Source: an uncultured Polaribacter sp.
Lineage (GTDB): Bacteria > Bacteroidota > Bacteroidia > Flavobacteriales > Flavobacteriaceae
DNA length: 58,157 bases
Reading direction: 5' to 3'
NCBI GenBank assembly: GCA_943787375.1
Contig: CALSME010000008.1
Coordinates: 1-58,157 of the forward strand
Shown: positions 1-8,748 of the stretch, piece by piece
Position numbering within the stretch: position 1 is the stretch's first letter
Layout: the number at the start of each line of letters is the position of its first letter
Notes under the pieces: generated by a model
The model's input: the letters and a program-made list of their open reading frames with translations, nothing else
Databases searched by the model: none
What the model was told of the DNA's origin: nothing
Program-made: the position numbers and the translations under genes

Positions 1-209
1 TAGCAAGAGCACTTGGCGTTAGAGCGTTTCCAACGATTGTTTTTCTAAATGAAAACGCGGATTTGGTAGCGCCCATCAAAGGCTATCAGACTCCAAAACA
101 ACTAGAAGTATATTTAAAACTTTTTAAAGGAGAGGAATACAAAAAAATTAATAGCAAGGAAGATTTCACAAAATACAGTAACTCTTTTGTATACGAATTC
201 GTTGAATAA
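1..209 (+). CDS. Thioredoxin-fold protein, C-terminal fragment
   Basis: This is the 3' end of a gene that begins before the window; the reading frame enters at base 3 and stops with TAA at 207-209, giving 69 residues. The stretch RAFPTIVFLNENADLV has the cis-proline and following beta-strand of the thioredoxin fold (family knowledge), and GYQTPKQLEVYLKLF matches the last helix of such proteins. The CxxC active site would lie upstream and is not visible, so redox activity cannot be judged. The tail after the fold (EEYKKINSKEDFTKYSNSF) resembles secreted thioredoxin-family proteins of Bacteroidota. It converges on comEC with only 9 bases between. Confidence 0.75.
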   Translation, partial: ARALGVRAFPTIVFLNENADLVAPIKGYQTPKQLEVYLKLFKGEEYKKINSKEDFTKYSNSFVYEFVE

Positions 210-218
210 ACAGCAGAC

Positions 219-2237
219 TTAAAATTTTAAAATATAGGCGCCTTGCTTCCCTGTATCATGAAATGGAATGCGGTTTTTGTCACAAACACGACGCCATCTT
301 TCTATATAAGATTTGTAATTATTACCATCGACAATTACCTGTTTTGGCGCTACAGTTTTAATCAATCGAGCAAGATTTATTTTTGGCGAATTTTGCAATA
401 AAACAATTGGATTTTTCAATCCCTTTACTTGATAGACTCCAAGCGAATCCACAACTAAAAAATCTTGATTCCCAATTTTAAAATAATTTGTTGTGGGTTG
501 CAGTTCCACAAAATCAAGCTGCTCTCCGACCTTGTAATTTGCTATTTGAGTGATTTCTTGCCATGACGTTACCTCTTGATTTGTTTTTAAAAAAAGTCCT
601 TTACCATTCCGTATTCCATAGCTAGTTTTTCTTGGTACATGAAAAACGATAAATTCATTTTTACTTACGAATTTTAAATGCTCAAACCATAAAACTCCTT
701 GTAAAAGAAGCAAAGAAAGTAAAAAATAGCGCAGTTTTTTCATATTGAATTTTACACAAACCTGAAACAATGCAATGAAAAAAAGGTAACTGGCAAGTAG
801 TCTCAAAAAAGACATCGGAATCCCTTGAAACAAAAAAGCTTCTTTCGAAGCGATCCAATGAATCAATCCATTTAAAACTTCAATAATACCATTATAAGAA
901 ACAACAATGAAATTAGGCAGTAGGTTTGAGAGCGCGAGGGTAATAACGAGAATCCCTCCCATTAAAATCGCCCCTAAAAAGGGGATAATTAATACATTTG
1001 ACAAGAAAAACAATCCTGGGAATTGATGAAAATAATACAAACTTAAGGGCAAAACTCCCATTTGAGCAGCAATAGAGACCGAACACAAGCTCCATACTTT
1101 CCGGAAAAACCAATACTTACATTTCAATAGATTTGCTAATTTCGGTTGCACCCAAACAATTCCAAAAACCGCCAAATAACTGAGTTGAAAACCAACATCG
1201 AATAAAAACATTGGTTTTACAAGAAGCAATAAAAATGCAGACGAAATCAATGAAAAGAGGATGGTTTTACGCCTCTTAAACGAAAGACCAACAGCCACAA
1301 AACTAAACATAGTAACGGCTCTAACAACCGATGCTGAGCCTCCTGCAATGAGCGCAAAACACCAAAGCAGCACAATCACTAAAATTATTTTTATCAGTTT
1401 ACCCTGTCGCAGCCTTTCAAGAGGTTGCAATAAAAAATTAAGCAATAGTAAAAGGATCCCTACATGCAAGCCCGATACTGCTAAAATATGAATGGCACCT
1501 GCATTTGCATATTCGTTTCGCAACTCGTTGGAAAGATCCTGCCTTTGCCCTAACAAAAGAGCGTTCATCACTGCTAAAGTGTTTGTGCTAAACGCGTGTT
1601 TTTGGAGTGCTGTATTAATTTTAGAACGAATTTTTGCAGAGAACCCTCGCAATGAAAAGCGCCCTTTACCCAAAAGCTGATACCCATCTTTTTTAAGAAA
1701 TAGTTGTTGATGAATACCTTGCCTTGCTAAATACTGCTTATAATTGAATTGGTGCGGGTTTAAAGGAGGTTTTAAGGACATAAAGTCAGCAGACAGTAAA
1801 ATGGAGTCGTCAACATTAAAGATCGTTTTTAGACTGTCTTTTTCTACATTGAGCAATACATTTCCTCGCGAAGGAACACCGTCAATTTGAGCAACCCGAG
1901 CAACATACTTATAAGCATACACCCCTTCTTTTACTACTTTAAAAATTATTAAAAGTGCAGTCGAATTTTTAGTGACTTTATGCTGATAATAGGAATCATA
2001 ATTCGTGTCATTGGCAAAATACACAGCACTAATTCCTAAAAAAATAAAAAGAAGAAAAATAGTCACCGAGTATCGTATGCTATTTCTAAAAACAAAAAGC
2101 ATTCCTAAAAGAAAAAGTAGTATCCATATTGGTTTTAGAATGCCATAATTCCAAATTTTCAAATAATACTGAAAACAAATACCAAGAATAAGGCATACCG
2201 TAAAATGGAAAGGCAAATAACGAAGTAACTTTCTCAT
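219..2237 (-). CDS. comEC: ComEC/Rec2-family DNA uptake channel protein
   Basis: 672 residues. It is expected to form the inner-membrane channel that carries single-stranded DNA into the cytoplasm during natural transformation. Visible features: N-terminal membrane segments (about residues 10-75), a soluble OB-like part, then the hallmark HILAVSGLHVGILL near residue 250 followed by a polytopic Competence domain to about residue 510. The C-terminal part (about 515-672) is a short soluble remnant; the metallo-beta-lactamase domain found in Firmicutes ComEC is not recognisable, which fits the shorter form common in Bacteroidota. It begins with ATG and sits 71 bases downstream of lpxB on the same strand, so it is probably the last gene of the surE-lpxB group. 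Confidence 0.9.
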   Translation of the reverse strand: MRKLLRYLPFHFTVCLILGICFQYYLKIWNYGILKPIWILLFLLGMLFVFRNSIRYSVTIFLLFIFLGISAVYFANDTNYDSYYQHKVTKNSTALLIIFKVVKEGVYAYKYVARVAQIDGVPSRGNVLLNVEKDSLKTIFNVDDSILLSADFMSLKPPLNPHQFNYKQYLARQGIHQQLFLKKDGYQLLGKGRFSLRGFSAKIRSKINTALQKHAFSTNTLAVMNALLLGQRQDLSNELRNEYANAGAIHILAVSGLHVGILLLLLNFLLQPLERLRQGKLIKIILVIVLLWCFALIAGGSASVVRAVTMFSFVAVGLSFKRRKTILFSLISSAFLLLLVKPMFLFDVGFQLSYLAVFGIVWVQPKLANLLKCKYWFFRKVWSLCSVSIAAQMGVLPLSLYYFHQFPGLFFLSNVLIIPFLGAILMGGILVITLALSNLLPNFIVVSYNGIIEVLNGLIHWIASKEAFLFQGIPMSFLRLLASYLFFIALFQVCVKFNMKKLRYFLLSLLLLQGVLWFEHLKFVSKNEFIVFHVPRKTSYGIRNGKGLFLKTNQEVTSWQEITQIANYKVGEQLDFVELQPTTNYFKIGNQDFLVVDSLGVYQVKGLKNPIVLLQNSPKINLARLIKTVAPKQVIVDGNNYKSYIERWRRVCDKNRIPFHDTGKQGAYILKF

Positions 2238-2308
2238 AGCAAGACAAAGCTACTAAACAAATATTTAACGAACTAAAAGCAAGATACTTATATCTGTTAA
2301 AGCATTCT

Positions 2309-3424
2309 TTATTTTGCTTTTAAGCCTGCAACAATTTGTTGGGCCACTTTGGAGGAAGCCCCTTTACCGCCTAAAGTTATTTCTAACTCAAAATACGCCG
2401 CAAATAATGCTTCTCTATGAGCTGGATCTAGTATTTTTAAGAGGGCTGCTTTTAATTTCTTTTTTGTAAAATTGTTTTGAATTAATTCCTGCACCACTTC
2501 TTTGTCCATAATTAAATTGACTAAAGAAATAAATTTTAGGGTAATGATTCTTTTTGCTATTTGATAGGAAATAGTACTTCCTTTATAACAAACAACTTGC
2601 GGCACTTTAAACAAAGCCGTTTCTAGGGTCGCCGTTCCGGAGCCTACCAAAGCTGCAAAGGAAACACTTAGTAAATCGTAGGTGTTGTTGTTGATAAAAC
2701 CCACTTTTCGATCACCAATAATTTGCTTGTAAAAAGAAAAATCTTGACTCGGAGCTCCTGCAATTACAAATTCATACCCTTCAAAATCATCCATTAAAGA
2801 AAGCATCACAGAAAGCATTTTAGTAATTTCTTGTTTTCTACTCCCTGGTAATAATGCAATAATTGGCTGGTTACCTAAACCATATGTTTTTCTAAAAACA
2901 GCTTCGTCCACTTGTGTTCTTTCGGCGATTGCATCAATCAATGGGTGCCCAACAAATTCGACAGGATAGTCGTATTTTTTATAAAACTCTTTTTCAAACG
3001 GAAGAATTACAAAAAGTTGATCTACATCTCGTCGAATGTCTTTTACTCTGCCTGATCTACTTGCCCAAACTTGTGGAGAAATATAATAGTTTGTTTTAAA
3101 ACCATGCGTTTTTGCCCATTTGGCAACGCGTAGATTAAAACCTGAATTATCAATAAAAATTAAGGTATCTGGTTGAAATTGTGCAATGTCTTTTTTACAT
3201 AACTTTATAAACCCAAGTACTTTGCTAAGGTTCATTATAACTTCAATGAATCCCATAAAAGCACGTTCTTTATAATGGGTGACGAGAGTCCCTCCAACTG
3301 CCTCCATAAGGTCTCCACCCCAAAAACGGATTTCTGCACTTGAATCTTCTTTATAAAGTTGCTTCATCAAATTTGCACCATGCAAATCTCCAGAAGCTTC
3401 CCCTGCTATAATATAATATTTCAT
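2309..3424 (-). CDS. lpxB: Lipid-A-disaccharide synthase
   Basis: 371 residues, the usual length for LpxB (GT19). The enzyme joins lipid X and UDP-2,3-diacylglucosamine to make the lipid A disaccharide at the inner face of the cytoplasmic membrane. Diagnostic segments are the N-terminal GEASGDLHGANLMK, the SPQVWASR motif near residue 117, PFEKEFY, GHPLID near residue 159, LLPGSRKQEI near residue 194 and the GSGTATLETAL nucleotide-binding segment near residue 262. The ATG lies directly against the stop of the small membrane gene upstream (no spacer), so the two are probably co-translated. Confidence 0.95.
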   Translation of the reverse strand: MKYYIIAGEASGDLHGANLMKQLYKEDSSAEIRFWGGDLMEAVGGTLVTHYKERAFMGFIEVIMNLSKVLGFIKLCKKDIAQFQPDTLIFIDNSGFNLRVAKWAKTHGFKTNYYISPQVWASRSGRVKDIRRDVDQLFVILPFEKEFYKKYDYPVEFVGHPLIDAIAERTQVDEAVFRKTYGLGNQPIIALLPGSRKQEITKMLSVMLSLMDDFEGYEFVIAGAPSQDFSFYKQIIGDRKVGFINNNTYDLLSVSFAALVGSGTATLETALFKVPQVVCYKGSTISYQIAKRIITLKFISLVNLIMDKEVVQELIQNNFTKKKLKAALLKILDPAHREALFAAYFELEITLGGKGASSKVAQQIVAGLKAK

Positions 3425-3712
3425 TTAAATAATTTTAAGCACCAATGTGGTCAAAGCAATTAAAATAGTTGCCAATAAAACACCTTTTGCTCTATTGTCT
3501 TGTTTCTTTTTAATAAACACAAAAAATACAAAAAGATTGGATACAGCGGCCAAAGACAAGACTTTGCCAAACAAATTTCCTTTTTTAATAAATTGTAATG
3601 TTTCATTGAATTCATAACGAGAAAAATATTCTAGATATAAAAAAATGCCTCCAAAAGTGGCAAAAAGAGCAACTAAGACCCCAATAAGAATGTCTTTTTT
3701 TATAGTTCCCAT
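3425..3712 (-). CDS. Small conserved membrane protein between surE and lpxB
   Basis: 95 residues with three hydrophobic segments (about 8-28, 50-67 and 77-95) separated by basic loops such as KKKQDNRAKG, so it is probably an inner-membrane protein with a positive cytoplasmic loop. I do not recognise a family. Its start overlaps the last 13 bases of surE and its stop abuts the lpxB start, which shows it is a genuine operon member and not a chance frame. Position beside lpxB suggests a link with envelope assembly, but that is inference only. Confidence 0.8.
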   Translation of the reverse strand: MGTIKKDILIGVLVALFATFGGIFLYLEYFSRYEFNETLQFIKKGNLFGKVLSLAAVSNLFVFFVFIKKKQDNRAKGVLLATILIALTTLVLKII

Positions 3713-4470
3713 TCATTTAATTTTTGGATCATATGATGTGCGGTAAGGTCAAACTGAACAGGAACCACAGAAATATAATCATTTTCTAATGCATATACGT
3801 CCGTATCTTGCCCTTTGTCTTTATTGATAAACTCGCCTGTAAGCCAATAATATTCTTTTCCAAATGGGCTTTTCCGTTTGTCAAAATTTTCTTTCCAATA
3901 ACCATTTGCCTGTCTACAAATCTTAATGCCTTTTATGGCATCTTCCTTTAAATTCGGAATGTTTACATTCAATACAATTCCTTCTGGAATGCCATTCTGT
4001 AAAGCGTTTTTAGTGATTTTCGTTACAAATTTTTCAGAAGGTTTAAAATCTGCATGCCATTTGAAATCTAATAATGAAAAACCAATGGCTGGAATCCCTT
4101 CAATTCCGGCTTCTACAGCAGCACTCATGGTTCCAGAATAAATGACATTGATGGATGAATTTGATCCGTGATTAATACCAGAAACACATAAGTCTGGTTT
4201 TCTATTTAAAATTTCACTCACTGCCATTTTTACACAATCTGCCGGTGTACCAGAACAGGTATATTCTAATTGAGGTCCATCATCAATCGTAATCGGATTG
4301 CAATGCAAGACATTGTCTATGGTAATTGCATGGCCCATTCCACTTTGTGGACTGTCTGGCGCTACAACTACGACATCTCCAATTTTATTCATGATTTTAA
4401 TTAATGCACGGATACCTGGGGCAGTAATTCCATCATCATTTGTAATTAAAATTAAAGGTTTTTTTTGCAT
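3700..4470 (-). CDS. surE: 5'/3'-nucleotidase SurE
   Basis: 256 residues. SurE is a metal-dependent nucleoside-monophosphate phosphatase, typical length about 250. The N-terminal ILITNDDGITAPGI carries the metal-binding Asp pair, SGTPADCVK and SGINHGSN (about residue 95) complete the active site, and YSGTMSAAVEAGIEG follows as in the family. The ATG at 4468-4470 follows a short AT-rich leader. It is the first gene of a minus-strand group surE, small membrane protein, lpxB, comEC with tight or overlapping junctions. It diverges from the protease gene starting at 4656. Confidence 0.95.
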   Translation of the reverse strand: MQKKPLILITNDDGITAPGIRALIKIMNKIGDVVVVAPDSPQSGMGHAITIDNVLHCNPITIDDGPQLEYTCSGTPADCVKMAVSEILNRKPDLCVSGINHGSNSSINVIYSGTMSAAVEAGIEGIPAIGFSLLDFKWHADFKPSEKFVTKITKNALQNGIPEGIVLNVNIPNLKEDAIKGIKICRQANGYWKENFDKRKSPFGKEYYWLTGEFINKDKGQDTDVYALENDYISVVPVQFDLTAHHMIQKLNEWEL

Positions 4471-4556
4471 AATTATGATATATATAACAAATGTAATTTA
4501 AAAAAAGTGAATACCAATTTAACATTTTATAAAGAAATTAAGGATTTATTTATCCG

Positions 4557-4564
4557 TAAATTTG
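4557..4564 (+). promoter_or_regulatory. -7 promoter element (TAAATTTG) candidate for the S41 protease
   Basis: TAAATTTG matches the Bacteroidota -7 consensus TAnnTTTG exactly, in the 185-base gap between divergent surE and the protease gene. It would give a leader of about 85 bases. No clear TTG lies 17-23 bases upstream, so this is only a candidate. The rest of the gap shows no other structure. Confidence 0.35.
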
Positions 4565-4655
4565 TTATTGTAGATTCTAAAGCAAGATTGATTCATTATT
4601 TAGAATTATATTTAGCGTACAATACAGATACAAAAATAACACGACCCAAAGATTT

Positions 4656-6789
4656 ATGAAGACCAGACGTAAGAGCTACATTCCACTTTTAATCCTTTTT
4701 CTTTTTGCAAATAGCTTTTCTACTTTTGCTACTACAGCTAAAAAAATAACAGATCCTGAAAAAGATAAAGTGCTAATTTATGTACTAAAAAATATTCTGA
4801 CCCGAGGACATTTTGTTGAAAAAGAATTGAATGACACTTTTTCTGAAATGGTTTACAAAGGGTTTATAGATGGTTTAGATCCTAGCAAACGCTATTTTAC
4901 ACAAGAAGATTTAAAAGAATTTTCTCAATACAAATATGAAATTGACAATCAATTAAAAGACAACGACCTCACTTTTTACAACTTGGTCTATGCTCGTTTT
5001 TTAAAAAAAGTAAAAAATGCAAAATCGTATTATGGAGCCCTTTTAAATGCTCCTTTTAATTACAAAAAGAACGAAACTATTAATATGGATTTCGAAAAGG
5101 TACCATTTGCAGTCAATAATAATGAATTGATTGACTACTGGCGCAAACAAATGAAATTAAATGTATTAAGCAGAGTCCAAGAACAACAAGATTTACAAAA
5201 GGACAAACTTGAAAAAGATCCTACATTTAAAACAAAAACTTTTGCAACCTTAGAAATTGAAGCACGTGCAGAGGTGCTAAAAAACATGAACGATTTATAC
5301 CTTCGCATCGAAGAATTGGAACATGAAGATTGGTTTTCTACTTTTTTAAATAGTGTGGTGGGTGCTTTTGACCCTCACACGACCTATATGGCACCAAGAA
5401 TCAAAGAGCGTTTCGACCAAGACATGTCTGGAAAACTAGAAGGAATTGGTGCACGGTTATTTAAAAAAGGAATTTATACTGAAGTTTCAGAACTTGTTTC
5501 AGGCGGACCTGCATGGAAACAAGGAGAATTGGAAGCTGGAGACACTATCTCTAGAGGTAGCACAGGGCATTGAAGAACCTTTAGATATTGTTGGGATGCG
5601 TTTGGACGATGCCATTAAATTTATCAAAGGAAAGAAAGGGACTGAAGTGCGACTGACTGTCAAGAAAAAAATGGACGGTTCTACAAAAATCATTTCCATT
5701 ATTAGAGATGTGGTAGAATTAGAAGAAACCTTTGTAAAGTCTACCATTGTAGAGAAAAATGGAAAAAAATACGGATTGATCGATTTGCCACGATTTTACA
5801 TCAGTTTTGATGATGCCAATTATAGAGATTCAGCAAAAGATATGGAGCAAGAAATTGAGCGTCTAAAAAAAGAAGGCGTAGCTGGTTTGTTAATCGATTT
5901 AAGAAATAACGGAGGTGGGTCTTTGAAAACTGCCATTGAAATTTCTGGTTTATTTATCAATGAAGGCCCAGTGGTGCAAGTAAAATATAGAGGTGAAAAA
6001 CCGATCGTAAAAAGTGATACCAACAAAAAAACACAATGGGAAGGTGCTGTCGTTGTCTTGGTGAATGAACTTTCTGCATCCGCATCAGAAATTTTTGCTG
6101 CTGCCATGCAAGATTATAAAAGGGCTGTTATTATTGGAGGCAACCAAACTTTTGGAAAGGGAACCGTTCAAAGTGTCATTCCTATCAATAATTTTTATCC
6201 AAATTACGAAGCCGACCTGGGAGCTATTAAAATGACCATTCAAAAATTTTATCGAATTAATGGTGGATCTACTCAAATAGAAGGGGTCTATTCAGACATT
6301 GCCATGCCAAACAGATATAGTTTCATGGAATTTGGAGAGCGCGATATGGAGGGTGCATTGGTTTGGGACAAAGTACCACAAGCCGAATATACAATGACTG
6401 ATTCTTATGATAATTTTGAAGATGTTGTTTACAACAGTAAGGAACGAATAGCAGACAATGAACGCTTTCAATTGATTAACGAATATGCAAAATGGTTAAA
6501 AAAGAACCAAGATGGTGCAAGTTACTCTTTAAATTACAGCCGTTTTATAGAAGATAACGAAGCCAAAGAAAAAGAAGTAGCGCGGTTTAAAGATGTCTTT
6601 AAGTTTGATTCTAAATTGAGTTTTAGCTCTCCAAAATACGAGCTCCCATTACTAGAAAAAGACAGCATATTAACAGATAAAAGAGCTTACTGGCACAAAA
6701 ATTTATCCAAAGATTTATATGTCGCGGAAGCCTTGAATGTTTTGAGTGAATTAAAAATGAGATCTAAAAACCAAGTTGTTAAAAACTAA
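4656..6789 (+). CDS. C-terminal processing peptidase (S41, Prc/CtpA family), interrupted by a +1 frameshift
   Basis: Reads as two frames: 4656-5573 (305 residues, ending early) and an overlapping frame continuing to 6789. The first has a signal peptide (about 1-26), the N-terminal Tsp-type helical domain and the first half of a PDZ domain (GKLEGIGARLFKKG); the second has the rest of the PDZ, the S41 core and the catalytic dyad in SASASEIFAAAMQDY (Ser) and TFGKGTVQ (Lys). Dropping one base at the TCTC step (5548-5551) restores GDTILEVAQGIEEP, which is what the family has at this point, and gives one protein of about 710 residues, normal for flavobacterial members. The enzyme would degrade periplasmic proteins from their C-termini. 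It is either a sequencing error or a recent inactivation; codon content downstream is intact. Confidence 0.88.
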
Positions 6790-6813
6790 CGTTTTTTACA
6801 TTTATAAAATATA

Positions 6814-6856
6814 AAAATCGAATATGCTTGCGAAAGGTATTCGATTTTCTATTTTT
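6814..6856 (+). terminator. Rho-independent terminator after the protease
   Basis: Perfect 11-bp stem AAAATCGAATA (6814-6824) with TATTCGATTTT (6838-6848), a 13-base loop, then a short T-rich tail. It follows the protease stop by 25 bases on the same strand. Its loop and tail also hold the promoter of the next gene. Confidence 0.75.
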
Positions 6857-6857
6857 G
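6828..6857 (+). promoter_or_regulatory. Promoter for the OppC-like permease, embedded in the terminator
   Basis: TTG at 6828-6830, 19 bases, then TATTTTTG at 6850-6857: both Bacteroidota elements at ideal spacing (TTG-N17-23-TAnnTTTG). The predicted transcription start is only a few bases before the ATG at 6865, so the message would be nearly leaderless. Confidence 0.6.
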
Positions 6858-6864
6858 TAATCAT

Positions 6865-7944
6865 ATGCTGCAACAATCAAAATCACTTTCTCAGTTAGCG
6901 TTTCAAAAATTTAAGCAAAATAAGGTGGGAATGATCAGTTTATGTTTCATTTTCCTCTGTGGATTTGTAGCTCTTTTTTGTTATCCACTAGCACCAGACA
7001 ATAGTAATTTTGCAAATCAGATGCATTTAGAAATTCACTCAAAACCACCGGGTTTTAAAGTGAACATGTTAACCATTCCTTCTGCGACAAAAAAAGAAAC
7101 CTCTTTGTTGGATTTTTTAATACATGGAAACAAAAACACTGAAACAGAAATTCCAATGATATCCTACAAAATAAACGGGGAAAATTTAGAAATTATAAAA
7201 TATGCCGATGGACTCCTAAAGAAATATCCGCTTTCTGCCATCCATAATAAACCCGAAACGTATATCAAACAAAAGACTTTTTATCTCGGAACCGACAAAT
7301 ACGGTAGAGATTTATTAAGTCGTTTATTAATTGGTACAAGAATTTCATTTTCTATTGGTTTTATCGCGGTATTTATTTCTCTTTTTATGGGTATTTTTAT
7401 AGGTGCTATTGGGGGATATTTTGGCGGAAAATTAGATACACTTATCATGTGGGTCATCAATATTACCTGGTCCATTCCAACGTTGTTATTGGTCATCGCA
7501 ATTACTTTGGCGCTCGGAAAAGGTGTTTGGCAAGTTTTTATTGCAGTTGGACTTACCATGTGGGTAGAAGTTGCCAGAGTAGTAAGAGGGCAGGTAATTA
7601 CCATGAAACAACAACAATATGTAGAAGCTGCAAAAGCATTGGGGTTCTCTAATTTTAGAATTATTTTTCGCCATATTTTACCCAACATTATGGCCCCTAT
7701 TATTGTCATTTCTGCCGCTAATTTTGCAGGTGCTATTTTAATTGAAAGCGGATTGAGTTTTCTTGGTATTGGCGCTCAACCTCCCACTCCATCTTGGGGA
7801 GCAATGATTAAAAACCACTATAATTATATTATTTTAGGAAAACCTTTTTTGGCAATTATTCCTGGTTTGGCCATTATGAGTTTGGTAATGGCGTTTATGC
7901 TCTTAGGAAATACCTTGCGAGACGCCTTGGATGTTAAAAGTTGA
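6865..7944 (+). CDS. ABC transporter permease, OppC/DppC type
   Basis: 359 residues. An N-terminal membrane segment (about 25-45) is followed by a non-membrane stretch of about 95 residues, then a binding-protein-dependent permease domain with five or six membrane segments. The EAAKALG...RHILPN loop around residues 252-272 is the EAA motif that contacts the ATPase, and GLSFLGIGAQPPTPSWG is characteristic of OppC/DppC subunits. It would move peptides or a similar solute across the inner membrane. No OppB partner, ATPase or binding protein is adjacent, so the rest of the transporter is encoded elsewhere. The large loop after the first helix is longer than in E. coli DppC. Confidence 0.88.
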   Translation: MLQQSKSLSQLAFQKFKQNKVGMISLCFIFLCGFVALFCYPLAPDNSNFANQMHLEIHSKPPGFKVNMLTIPSATKKETSLLDFLIHGNKNTETEIPMISYKINGENLEIIKYADGLLKKYPLSAIHNKPETYIKQKTFYLGTDKYGRDLLSRLLIGTRISFSIGFIAVFISLFMGIFIGAIGGYFGGKLDTLIMWVINITWSIPTLLLVIAITLALGKGVWQVFIAVGLTMWVEVARVVRGQVITMKQQQYVEAAKALGFSNFRIIFRHILPNIMAPIIVISAANFAGAILIESGLSFLGIGAQPPTPSWGAMIKNHYNYIILGKPFLAIIPGLAIMSLVMAFMLLGNTLRDALDVKS

Positions 7945-8026
7945 TTTTATTTTTACTTACTAAATTACTTTCATTAATAATTTAAGCACAACTTTATTAA
8001 CATAAATTAAATTGTATTTTTTTTGC

Positions 8027-8034
8027 TATATTTG
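8027..8034 (+). promoter_or_regulatory. -7 promoter element (TATATTTG) of the Crp/Fnr gene
   Basis: TATATTTG is an exact TAnnTTTG match. It predicts a start of transcription near 8040, which excludes the in-frame ATG at 8023 and supports translation from 8062. The nearest TTG upstream (8012-8014) is only 12 bases away, shorter than usual. Confidence 0.5.
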
Positions 8035-8061
8035 AATTGTACAAATAAAGTAATAACGATT

Positions 8062-8748
8062 ATGAGTAAATGCAATCGATGTATTATCCATCAATTCAAT
8101 TCATTAAAAGCACTTACAAAAGAGGATTTATGTAGAATTTCTCAATATAAAACTTCAAAAATAATTAAAAAAGGAGAAGTACTTTTTGAAGAAGGTAAGC
8201 ATGTCAATGGTGTTTTTTGTATCGAAGAAGGCGTTTGTAAAGTTTCTAAAAAAAGTAATAATGGAAGAGATCAAATTCTACTTTTAGTTAAAAAAGGAAA
8301 TCTACTAGGAGAGAGAAGTTTGATAAATGACGAAGTTTCTAATCTAAAAGCAACTGCTTTGAGTGCTATGAAGGTTTGTTTTATTCCAAAGGAAGAAGTT
8401 GTTAGAACTTTTGAAATGAATCCTAAATTCACACTTAACCTACTTAAAAAAACAGCTTTAGCACTTAAAAATACAGATAATATTATTGTTGATTTGGCTC
8501 AAAAAACAGCAAAACAACGTTTGGCTTCTACGCTTATCTATTTATATAAAAATATAGATAAAGATACGGAAGGTGCTATAGGGGTTCAATTATCAAGAGA
8601 AGATTTTGCAAACATTATTGGATCAGCAACAGAAAGTGTGATTCGATTCCTTTCAGAATTTAAAAAGAGTGGAATTATCAGCCTAAAAAAGAAACAAGTT
8701 TTTATTCTTAAGGATGCTAAATTACAACAAATTGCACAAGGTTTTTAA
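8062..8748 (+). CDS. Crp/Fnr-family transcription regulator
   Basis: 228 residues from the ATG at 8062; an in-frame ATG exists 39 bases upstream but lies before the likely promoter, and MSKCNRCIIHQF is the usual N-terminus of this flavobacterial group. A cyclic-nucleotide-type beta-barrel (about 20-120), a dimer helix and a C-terminal winged helix (LSREDFANIIGSATESVIRFL) are visible. The recognition helix has E-S-V-I-R, keeping the Glu and Arg that in CRP and FNR read a TGA core; the proposed operators in the nap cluster have TGA/TCA half sites. Cys 4, 7 and 24 do not match the E. coli FNR cluster spacing. It is tail-to-tail with the nap operon, sharing TTAA as both stops. I infer control of nitrate respiration. 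Confidence 0.9.
   Translation: MSKCNRCIIHQFNSLKALTKEDLCRISQYKTSKIIKKGEVLFEEGKHVNGVFCIEEGVCKVSKKSNNGRDQILLLVKKGNLLGERSLINDEVSNLKATALSAMKVCFIPKEEVVRTFEMNPKFTLNLLKKTALALKNTDNIIVDLAQKTAKQRLASTLIYLYKNIDKDTEGAIGVQLSREDFANIIGSATESVIRFLSEFKKSGIISLKKKQVFILKDAKLQQIAQGF

Noticed and set aside
4465..4659. 64-residue plus-strand frame between surE and the protease
   Set aside because: Covers the divergent promoter gap, with no recognisable pattern.
8023..8061. Longer start for the Crp/Fnr gene
   Set aside because: It precedes the -7 element at 8027-8034, and family members begin at MSKC.
8062..8748. Oxygen-sensing FNR with an iron-sulfur cluster
   Set aside because: Cys 4, 7 and 24 do not fit the FNR ligand spacing; another signal is equally likely.
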